From positions 1 to 7,145 of the forward strand of contig CALFJC010000112.1 of assembly GCA_937877655.1 (NCBI GenBank): a stretch of 7,145 nt of DNA, given 5' to 3'. Of this stretch, positions 1 to 5,229 are shown in pieces. Both the position numbers and the translations under genes were made by a program. The stretch comes from an uncultured Selenomonadales bacterium. GTDB lineage: Bacteria; Bacillota; Negativicutes; Selenomonadales; Selenomonadaceae. Below the pieces are notes generated by a model. That model had not been told where the DNA came from, ran no database searches, and was given only the letters and a program-made list of their open reading frames with translations. Numbering within the stretch: the first letter of the stretch is position 1; every line of letters starts with the position of its first letter.

Positions 1-93
1 GCTGAACGTCTTCATCAAAAGCGTTCGCCGTCATTGCGATTATCGGAACTTTTTTGCGTCGGGATGATCCAATGCACAATTTTTGTTGCGCAA
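1..93 (-). pseudogene. Truncated, frameshifted copy of the kinase receiver domain (runs off left edge)
   Basis: Bases 1-75 repeat bases 199-274, inside the last receiver domain of the upstream hybrid kinase, with one difference: a T run of 6 here against 7 there (at about 51-56). A TTG codon at 91-93 lies 6 nt after a perfect AGGAGG and opens a 17-codon frame, MRNKNCALDHPDAKKFR, that stops at 40-42. From ALDHPDAKK onward it matches the kinase until the missing base shifts the frame. Without the deletion it would continue as VPIIAMTANAFDEDVQ, the region around the conserved receiver threonine. The phospho-acceptor aspartate half of the domain is absent, so this cannot be a working receiver. 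The sequence continues beyond the window. I read it as a recent partial duplication that has decayed. An assembly or homopolymer error is a real alternative. Confidence 0.6.
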
Positions 94-99
94 ATTTTT

Positions 100-105
100 C
101 CTCCT
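100..105 (-). promoter_or_regulatory. Perfect Shine-Dalgarno site just after the kinase stop codon
   Basis: The minus strand reads AGGAGG one base after the kinase TGA (107-109). A TTG start candidate follows after 6 nt, at 91-93. Such a site normally belongs to a co-transcribed downstream gene, but the frame it serves here is the short broken receiver fragment. It may be left from an original downstream gene whose start region was altered by the duplication. Confidence 0.55.
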
Positions 106-106
106 G

Positions 107-3100
107 TCAATCTTGAATCAGTTCCTGAAGAGTTTTATAAAGTTGTTCGGGGTCGGCGGGTTTTGTCAAATGAGCATTCATGCCCGCTTTGAGTGATCGC
201 TGAACGTCTTCATCAAAAGCGTTCGCCGTCATTGCGATTATCGGAACTTTTTTTGCGTCGGGATGATCCAATGCGCGAATTGCTTCCGTTGACTTCAAAC
301 CGTCCATTACCGGCATTCTTATATCCATTAAAACCGCGTCATAAAATCCCGGCGGCGACGCGGCAAATTTTTCTACGGCAATTTTTCCGTTCTCTGCGTG
401 ATCCGAGATCATGCCACGCATTTCCAAAATCATCATCATTATTTCCGCGTTGACGGGCATGTCTTCCACAACCAAAATTGTCCGCCCTTCCAAGTCGGCA
501 AGTTTCTTTTCGGGGACGCTTTGTTTTTTGCGAAGGAAAGCTTGTTTAAATTCGTAAAGGACATTGGTCGAGGCAAGCGGTTTTGACATAAAAGCATCAA
601 CGCCCGCTTTGAGCGCTTCTTCTTCGATCTCATACCAATCGTAAGCCGTCAAAACGATAACTGCCGTTTCGTTGCCCAAAATTTCTCGGATCTCGCGGGT
701 AAGTTCCACGCCGTCTTTTTCGGGCATCAGCCAATCAACCAAAATCAAATTGTAATCTTCGCGGCGGGCATGACGCAATTTTATCATTTCCAGAGCTTCC
801 GCGCCGCTCGCACAGGTTTCCGCCTCAATTCCGACTTCGCCCAAAACAGATTTTGCATGTTCGCGAGCAAGTTGTTCGTCATCGACAATCAACACGGAAA
901 AATCTTGCGGGCGCATTTCGTGCGAGTCTGTCGAATCGCCGCGAGCAGAATCTTTCAGCGGAAGATTGACGACAAATTCCGTGCCGACGCCTTTTTCAGA
1001 TTCAACCGTTATCGAGCCGTTCATCATCTGAACAATATTTTTCGTAATGGCAAGCCCCAAGCCCGACCCGCCGTAGCGCGAAGTTGTGGTATCGTCTTCT
1101 TGGCTGAACGGTTCAAAAATTCTCGGCAGAAAATCTTTGTTCATGCCGATTCCGGTATCTTTTATCGTAAATCGGAAATTGGATTGTCCGTCGAATTGCG
1201 CGGTGCATTCGATAATGAAAGTAACTTTGCCGCCCGCTTCGGTGAATTTAATCGCGTTGCCGAGAATATTAACCAAAACCTGCTCAAGCTTTGTGTCGTC
1301 GCCGATATAATATTTTCCAATCGCACCTTTCAATTCGCATTCGTAAGTTAAACCTTTTTCCTGACATTGCGCGTCCATCAAACTGTTAATCTGATAGATA
1401 AAGGACGTGAAAGAAAATTCTTCGTTGCGAAAACTCATGCGCCCGCTCTCAATGCGGCTCATGTCGAGAATGTCATTTATAATCGTCAAAAGATAGCGGG
1501 CACTGGATCCGATTTTTTCAAGATGTCCCCGCACAATTTCCGACAAATCTTTTTCGTGCAGAGCAATGTTATCAAGTCCGATAATCGCGTTCATCGGAGT
1601 TCTTATTTCGTGACTCATGCGCGACAGAAAAGCCGTCTTCGCAACGTTCGCTTGTTTTGCCTCGTTGAGAGCGAGTTTAAGGCGTTCATTTTGTTCAATT
1701 TGCTTGCGCTGAATTTCGGTTGTGTCACTTTTGAGAAGGATAAAAAAATCTGCGCGGGGATCGATTGTATAAAAATCAAGCCGCTTATGAAAAATTTCGC
1801 CGTTGATATTGCAGGCGATATTTACGACATAAGGCTCCGTCTTTTTGATTTTCTCTTTAATCGTCGAGAGTTTAAGAGCTTCCTGCAAATTTTTCTTAAG
1901 ATCGTCTTCGCCGTCAAGCACGGGAAAAACTTGATCGCGCAAATATTTTTCGTAATTGCCTTCGCGAGTCATCGGGAAAATACTGCCCTTTTTGATAAGC
2001 GAGGCGTCACCGACAACCACGCTGTATTTATCATTGGCAAGGTAAGCAACCATATCGAATTGCCGCGCCAAAATTTTATCGAGCAATGCGCCTTCAACTT
2101 TTTCTTTGCCGGCTTCCTGCTCCACAATAAAAATTATCAGCTCGTTTGAAATGGGATGTCGCGTCAAGACTGCCCGATAATTCACGTAGCAATAATGCCC
2201 GTCTTTGCGTCTGGAGAAAAGATACATTGACAAAGAAGTTTCGCCGCGCCGGAATTTCGCTTTGATATTTTCCGCGTCAAAATTTAAAAGGAAATTTTCG
2301 CGCTCTTCTTCAATGGGATAATTCACTGAACGCAGATTAATCAATTCGGAGTAAGGGCGAATAACAGAATCCGTCCCGAATAAATCTCTGCCCTGAACGT
2401 CTTCAACTTTGTTGCGTGTGAGATTGACTCGGAACATGGAAAGAGTTCTTTCATTGGCGCGATAAAAATTGTCGCCAATCGTCATGTAAGTTTTTTGAAG
2501 TCTCTGCGCGTAAATTTTAGCCGCAGTCACGTCGAAGAAAGTACAGTAAACATAATTCTCGCCGAAGTCGTCAATGAAAGTGAAATTCACATTGAACCAA
2601 ACGACGTTGCCTTTTGCCGTGACGTAGCGAATTGTTAAATCTTTTGTGCTGTCTTCGGAAATTCGGCGGCGGAGCATTCGTCTTACGGCAAGCCGATCGT
2701 CGGGATGCGTGAAGAAAACAACACTGCGTTCATTCAGACGTTTCATGGCGTAATCGATTGTGCATTGCATCATGCGGGCAAAACCTCGCGATACAAAAAC
2801 CGCCTCAAATCTTCCGTCATTTCTTTCGCGCAGGAGAAGTTTTGCGCCCTCGATTTTTTTCATTGAAGTTATAAAATTATTTCGCGCAGTTTTTTTTGCG
2901 TGTTCGGTTATGTCAGTCAAAATAAATCCAACGTAAGGCGCGGGCAAATTTTCAAGCGGCGTCGATAAAATTTTTTCTTCGGCAAGCAAATTATTTTCTT
3001 CGACAAGCTCGCCGATAAAATCGGTTTTTTTCTTAAGATTTTGCCACAAACGAGCAAACGGCTCATTACCGAAAACAATACGATAATCGCGCAGGGAACC

Positions 3101-3187
3101 GTCCGCATTTGTGACGGGCTCGCAAATAATTATACTTATTGGCAGTTTTTCAAAGTTTGACGTATCGAACGGCAATGAACTGTTCAT
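107..3187 (-). CDS. Cytoplasmic hybrid sensor histidine kinase, PAS-rich, with two receiver domains
   Basis: This 1026-residue protein senses a signal, autophosphorylates on histidine and passes the phosphate to its own receivers. Numbering from the chosen ATG, three N-terminal regions look PAS-like (about 12-96, 109-224 and 246-358). The first two end in the typical (L/F)xDIT or DVTxxK strings. A fourth possible sensor region spans 366-491. The HisKA domain follows at about 519-584 with FLSRMSHEIRTP (H526), then the ATPase domain at about 628-744 with N644, DTGIGM and GSGLGL. Receiver 1 (764-884) has D818 in LVDWLMP, T847 and K869. Receiver 2 (903-1023) has D955 in LMDIRMP, T987 and K1009. 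All key residues are present. No signal peptide or membrane segment is visible, so the signal is probably intracellular. No HPt domain is fused. The ATG at 3185-3187 is preceded by GAGG at 8 nt. The frame stays open upstream to 3289, but that stretch is the leader hairpin and promoter. The ligand is unknown. Confidence 0.96.
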   Translation of the reverse strand: MNSSLPFDTSNFEKLPISIIICEPVTNADGSLRDYRIVFGNEPFARLWQNLKKKTDFIGELVEENNLLAEEKILSTPLENLPAPYVGFILTDITEHAKKTARNNFITSMKKIEGAKLLLRERNDGRFEAVFVSRGFARMMQCTIDYAMKRLNERSVVFFTHPDDRLAVRRMLRRRISEDSTKDLTIRYVTAKGNVVWFNVNFTFIDDFGENYVYCTFFDVTAAKIYAQRLQKTYMTIGDNFYRANERTLSMFRVNLTRNKVEDVQGRDLFGTDSVIRPYSELINLRSVNYPIEEERENFLLNFDAENIKAKFRRGETSLSMYLFSRRKDGHYCYVNYRAVLTRHPISNELIIFIVEQEAGKEKVEGALLDKILARQFDMVAYLANDKYSVVVGDASLIKKGSIFPMTREGNYEKYLRDQVFPVLDGEDDLKKNLQEALKLSTIKEKIKKTEPYVVNIACNINGEIFHKRLDFYTIDPRADFFILLKSDTTEIQRKQIEQNERLKLALNEAKQANVAKTAFLSRMSHEIRTPMNAIIGLDNIALHEKDLSEIVRGHLEKIGSSARYLLTIINDILDMSRIESGRMSFRNEEFSFTSFIYQINSLMDAQCQEKGLTYECELKGAIGKYYIGDDTKLEQVLVNILGNAIKFTEAGGKVTFIIECTAQFDGQSNFRFTIKDTGIGMNKDFLPRIFEPFSQEDDTTTSRYGGSGLGLAITKNIVQMMNGSITVESEKGVGTEFVVNLPLKDSARGDSTDSHEMRPQDFSVLIVDDEQLAREHAKSVLGEVGIEAETCASGAEALEMIKLRHARREDYNLILVDWLMPEKDGVELTREIREILGNETAVIVLTAYDWYEIEEEALKAGVDAFMSKPLASTNVLYEFKQAFLRKKQSVPEKKLADLEGRTILVVEDMPVNAEIMMMILEMRGMISDHAENGKIAVEKFAASPPGFYDAVLMDIRMPVMDGLKSTEAIRALDHPDAKKVPIIAMTANAFDEDVQRSLKAGMNAHLTKPADPEQLYKTLQELIQD
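199..274. repeat. Source copy of a 76-bp direct repeat (partner at 1-75)
   Basis: This segment of the kinase gene encodes residues from ALDHPDAKK to the end of NAFDEDVQ in the second receiver. It is repeated in the same orientation at 1-75, identical apart from one T in a homopolymer. Similarity breaks off at 76 against 275 (acaat versus gcgaat on the plus strand). The other end of the repeat lies beyond the left edge, so its true length is unknown. Confidence 0.9.
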
Positions 3188-3195
3188 AGATCCAT

Positions 3196-3199
3196 CCTC
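3196..3199 (-). promoter_or_regulatory. Ribosome binding site that sets the kinase start
   Basis: The minus strand reads GTGAGGATGGATCT before the ATG at 3185-3187, so GAGG lies 8 nt upstream. An upstream in-frame ATG at 3287-3289 has no comparable site and lies upstream of the predicted promoter, so this downstream start is preferred. Confidence 0.75.
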
Positions 3200-3205
3200 A
3201 CTTTC

Positions 3206-3246
3206 AAAAAATTGGGGGGAGAGACTCGTCCTGAATCTCTTCCCCC
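3206..3246 (-). terminator. Leader hairpin plus U-run before the kinase gene (terminator or attenuator)
   Basis: On the minus strand GGGGGAAGAG (3246-3237) pairs with CTCTCCCCCC (3223-3214) around a 13-nt loop. There is one A/C mismatch. AA and six Ts (3211-3206) follow. This is the form of an intrinsic terminator. It ends about 19 nt before the kinase ATG, between promoter and ribosome binding site, so every transcript from the predicted promoter must cross it. It could limit kinase expression by attenuation, stop readthrough from the aminopeptidase gene, or act as a stabilising 5' hairpin. No alternative antiterminator pairing was found by eye. Confidence 0.65.
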
Positions 3247-3247
3247 G

Positions 3248-3277
3248 ATTATAACAGGTATCTTGTCTTTTTGTGAA
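3248..3277 (-). promoter_or_regulatory. Sigma70/SigA-type promoter of the hybrid kinase gene
   Basis: The minus strand has TTCACA (3277-3272, five of six matches to TTGACA), an 18-nt spacer and a perfect TATAAT (3253-3248). Transcription should start about 5-8 nt downstream, at 3240-3244, in or just after the G run that forms the 5' arm of the leader hairpin. This makes the kinase an independent transcription unit with a leader of roughly 55 nt. Confidence 0.75.
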
Positions 3278-3405
3278 GAAAAATTTCAAATTTCTTTCTT
3301 GCGTAAAGAAGACGCGGAGAGTGTCCCCTTTTTTCTAAAGTGGACTGCGCAAAACCATCTCGGCGTATCCTTCGATTGATTCAAACATGAAATTTATTTT
3401 TTAAA
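3278..3405. other. Spacer upstream of the kinase promoter, no convincing gene
   Basis: This AT-rich stretch separates the kinase promoter from the composite repeat. It contains a 17-codon minus-strand frame (3335-3388, MFESIEGYAEMVLRSPL) with no ribosome binding site. It also contains a string at 3321-3345 with gtcc and ggac ends that faintly resembles a decayed insertion-sequence terminus. Neither can be called a feature with confidence. Confidence 0.4.
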
Positions 3406-3439
3406 CTACTTTTTCTTTGTTGCGCCAAAGAAAAAGTAG
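3406..3439. repeat. Perfect 14-bp inverted repeat (hairpin A)
   Basis: The arm ctactttttctttg (3406-3419) is exactly complementary to caaagaaaaagtag (3426-3439), around the loop ttgcgc. On the minus strand, downstream of the aminopeptidase gene, the stem is followed by TTTAAAAAATAAATTT, so weak terminator activity is possible. It is the first of three hairpins in the composite element spanning 3406-3578. Confidence 0.85.
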
Positions 3440-3459
3440 CAAAAAGAAACGCGCTTAGA

Positions 3460-3492
3460 CCGGCAAAGAAAACATCCTGTTTTCGTTGCCGG
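3460..3492. repeat. 14-bp inverted repeat with one mismatch (hairpin B)
   Basis: The arm ccggcaaagaaaac (3460-3473) pairs with gttttcgttgccgg (3479-3492) around the loop atcct, with one mismatch. The right arm recurs at the right edge of the window as the complement of ccggcaacgaaaa. The left arm of that second copy would lie beyond the window. Confidence 0.8.
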
Positions 3493-3493
3493 C

Positions 3494-3515
3494 GGGCGCA
3501 CATCCCTGTGCGCCC
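3494..3515. repeat. GC-rich 9-bp hairpin (hairpin C)
   Basis: The arm gggcgcaca (3494-3502) pairs perfectly with tgtgcgccc (3507-3515) around the loop tccc. The second copy, read in the same orientation from the right edge, is gggcgcacg-tcca-tgtgcgccc, which keeps the stem by a G-T(U) wobble. The conserved string tcttcgccacccgcta follows in both copies. Confidence 0.85.
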
Positions 3516-3543
3516 GTTCTTCGCCACCCGCTACAAATCTTTT

Positions 3544-3578
3544 CATTACTCATTGCTAATTACTAATTGCTAATTGCT
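3544..3578 (+). repeat. Five-unit 7-bp tandem repeat
   Basis: The units read cattact, cattgct, aattact, aattgct, aattgct, with consensus (c/a)att(a/g)ct. The array ends two bases before the TAA of the aminopeptidase gene. The related array at 7053-7080 has the same heptamer core, but most of its units end in g instead of t. Confidence 0.85.
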
Positions 3579-3580
3579 TT

Positions 3581-5077
3581 TTAAATCTCTTTCAAAAATG
3601 CCGCGTATCCTTTTTTCGTCTCGTAAATGTCGATTTTGGAAGTCGCCTCCCATGGCGCGTGCATGCTCAAAACCGCAACGCCGCTGTCGATAACTTCCAT
3701 TCCGTATTTCGCCATCATATAAGCGATTGTTCCGCCGCCGCCCAAATCAACTTTGCCGAGTTCCGAAAATTGATAGTGGACATTGTGTTTGTCGAGAATT
3801 TCGCGGAGCTTGCCGACATATTCCGCGTTGGCGTCGCTGGAGCCGCTTTTGCCCCGCGAGCCCGTAAATTTATTGAAGACCATTCCTTTGCCGAGATAAG
3901 CAACATTTCTTTTTTCGTAAGCATTGGGATAAAGCGCGTCGAAGGCACTGGAAACGTCGGAGCTCAGCATAAAAGAATTTCTTAAGGCGCGGCGCAAAGC
4001 AAGTTCGCTGTATTGCCCGCAAGCATTTAAAAGTTCGGCAAGAGTATTTTCAAGGAAAAATGACTGCATACCCGTCGCGCCGTAACTGCCGATTTCTTCT
4101 TTGTCGACGAGCAGACAACAAGCGGTTTTTCCTAAAGTTTGATTGCGAGCCTCAAGCATTGCGACAAGCGAAGTGTAGGAACAAACGCGGTCATCCTGCC
4201 CGTAGCCGAGCACCATACTTTTATCAAAACCTAAATCGCGGGCTTTTCCGGCGGGAACAAGCGCGAGCTCCGCCGAAAGAAAATCTTCTTCCTCAATGTC
4301 GTAATTCTCTTTAAGGAGCTTGAGAATATATTTTTTGACGGACTCTTTATCGTTTTCCTTAAGCGGATAATTTCCAACGAGGATATCCAACTTTTCGCCT
4401 TCGATAACTTTGTCGGCAGTCTTTTTTAATTGCTCTTGCGAAAGATGAATCAGCAAATCGGTCACGCAGAAAACCGGATCATTTTCTTTTTCGCCGATAA
4501 CAATTTCAATGACGCGCCCGTCCTTTTTGACAACGACGCCGTGCATTGCCAGCGGCAACGTCACCCATTGATATTTTTTTATGCCGCCGTAATAGTGTGT
4601 GTCAAGATAAGCAAGCCCGCCGTCTTCGTAAAGCGGATTTTGTTTCAAATCCAAGCGGCAAGTGTCAATGTGTGCGCCGAGAATTTTCAAACCTTTTTCG
4701 AGCGGCTCCGTCCCGATTTGGAAAAGCGCAACGGTTTTTTTCATGCAAACGCAATAAACTTTATCGCCCGCCTTGAGTCGGGTTTTGTTTTTAATCACGT
4801 CGTCAAGATTTTTGTAGCCGACGGCTTCAGCCTGTTTAATCGCCTCTGTGACGCTTTCACGTTCGGTTTTGCAACGGCTTATGAAATCGATATAACCTGC
4901 CGCCAATTTCTCCATAGCCGCCTTGTCTTCGTCGGTGTATTCGCTCCACACGGAAAATTTCTTGTCTTGGTCTTCAGACATTTTTCGTTGCTCCTTTTCG
5001 ATTTGAATTTTTTTCCACTCGCGCAATTTTTCTCTGAGCGAGGAAATTTGTTCATTCAGTGAATCTTTATTGTCCAT
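3581..5077 (-). CDS. M18-family zinc aminopeptidase (aminopeptidase I type)
   Basis: This 498-residue cytosolic metallopeptidase is predicted to remove N-terminal amino acids from peptides. Its motifs are those of the two-zinc M18 fold: GAHIDTCRLDLK with ligand H136, then THYYGGIKKYQW (160-171), GQDDRV with bridging D295, DKEEIG with catalytic E327 and ligand E328, SSDVSSAF with D374, and SMHAPWE with ligand H473. No signal peptide or membrane segment is visible. The start is uncertain. The ATG at 5075-5077 follows a strong GAGGTGAT that is rather far away (GAGG at 15 nt). An internal ATG at 4979-4981 (residue 33) has AAGGAG at 9 nt and gives 466 residues, close to the family's usual length. 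The first 32 residues are charged and helix- or coiled-coil-like. The gene lies 152 bp after dusB and probably shares or follows its transcript. Substrate preference cannot be read from the sequence. Confidence 0.95.
   Translation of the reverse strand: MDNKDSLNEQISSLREKLREWKKIQIEKEQRKMSEDQDKKFSVWSEYTDEDKAAMEKLAAGYIDFISRCKTERESVTEAIKQAEAVGYKNLDDVIKNKTRLKAGDKVYCVCMKKTVALFQIGTEPLEKGLKILGAHIDTCRLDLKQNPLYEDGGLAYLDTHYYGGIKKYQWVTLPLAMHGVVVKKDGRVIEIVIGEKENDPVFCVTDLLIHLSQEQLKKTADKVIEGEKLDILVGNYPLKENDKESVKKYILKLLKENYDIEEEDFLSAELALVPAGKARDLGFDKSMVLGYGQDDRVCSYTSLVAMLEARNQTLGKTACCLLVDKEEIGSYGATGMQSFFLENTLAELLNACGQYSELALRRALRNSFMLSSDVSSAFDALYPNAYEKRNVAYLGKGMVFNKFTGSRGKSGSSDANAEYVGKLREILDKHNVHYQFSELGKVDLGGGGTIAYMMAKYGMEVIDSGVAVLSMHAPWEATSKIDIYETKKGYAAFLKEI
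4991..4996 (-). promoter_or_regulatory. Internal ribosome binding site for an alternative aminopeptidase start
   Basis: The minus strand reads AAGGAG, then 9 nt, then ATG at 4979-4981, in frame with the aminopeptidase. The spacing is better than at the upstream start (GAGG at 5093-5096, 15 nt from its ATG). The AAGGAG could be chance from Lys-Glu codons, so this marks an alternative rather than a settled start. Confidence 0.4.
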
Positions 5078-5097
5078 TGATCCGATTAATCACCTCT

Positions 5098-5128
5098 CAA
5101 CTTTTAAAAAGCAACTTTTAAAAAGTTG
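5098..5128. repeat. Tandem 14-bp repeat with a palindrome upstream of the aminopeptidase
   Basis: The string caacttttaaaaag occurs twice back to back (5098-5111 and 5112-5125). The second copy continues into gttg, giving an 8-bp-arm palindrome (caactttt at 5112-5119, aaaagttg at 5121-5128). It abuts the ribosome binding region of the aminopeptidase. It could be an operator, an AT-rich leader hairpin or simple slippage product. Confidence 0.7.
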
Positions 5129-5191
5129 ACAAACAGCGGTCGCGATTTGCCACTCAAAATTTCGGAGTAATTCGCCGCGGTTGTACGCAAC

Positions 5192-5217
5192 GCTGGCGCA
5201 TTGCTAGTTTCGCCAGC
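5192..5217 (-). terminator. Weak hairpin downstream of dusB
   Basis: The arms gctggcg (5192-5198) and cgccagc (5211-5217) pair over 7 bp with a 12-nt loop, starting 12 nt beyond the dusB stop. No T run follows on the minus strand, so it is a poor intrinsic terminator. It may be a processing or stability hairpin between dusB and the aminopeptidase gene. Confidence 0.3.
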
Positions 5218-5229
5218 CGCGCCTTCAAT

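Larger units (their letters stand above)
3480..3578 (+). repeat. Copy 1 of an interspersed intergenic repeat (inverted partner at 7053-7145)
   Basis: This block matches the reverse complement of 7053-7145 with only a few differences over the first roughly 70 bases. Order of parts: right arm of hairpin B, hairpin C, the string tcttcgccacccgcta, then aaatcttttcatta, then a heptamer array. It ends 2 bp from the aminopeptidase stop codon. It does not code for protein. Its structure fits a REP/MITE-like or structured-RNA repeat family, but I cannot name it. Confidence 0.85.

Noticed and set aside
76..99. Intrinsic terminator after the kinase gene
   Set aside because: The short ttgcgcaa palindrome has only AT-rich flanks and no real stem, and it lies over the start of the downstream fragment.
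1..274. Template/variable repeat pair of a diversity-generating retroelement
   Set aside because: The two copies differ by a single homopolymer base rather than by adenine-specific substitutions, and no reverse transcriptase is present in the window.
1367..2149. Plus-strand open frame of 260 codons antisense to the kinase
   Set aside because: It lies inside a gene with intact catalytic motifs on the other strand, shows no recognisable domain and has no supporting ribosome binding site. It is an antisense shadow of codon bias, as are those at 770-1351, 4430-5062 and 6267-6773.
3188..3289. N-terminal extension of the kinase to the ATG at 3287-3289
   Set aside because: The extra 34 codons read through the predicted promoter and leader hairpin. 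The ATG at 3185-3187 has a well-placed GAGG.
3544..3578. CRISPR array
   Set aside because: The units are 7 bp with no spacers, which is a simple tandem repeat. No cas gene is present.
5103..5132. Promoter for the aminopeptidase (TTGTCA, 18 nt, TTTAAA on the minus strand)
   Set aside because: The -10 match is weak and the implied transcription start would fall in the ribosome binding site, leaving no usable leader.
5126..5154. Plus-strand promoter starting at ttgaca
   Set aside because: No acceptable -10 lies 16-18 nt downstream, and no plus-strand gene follows.
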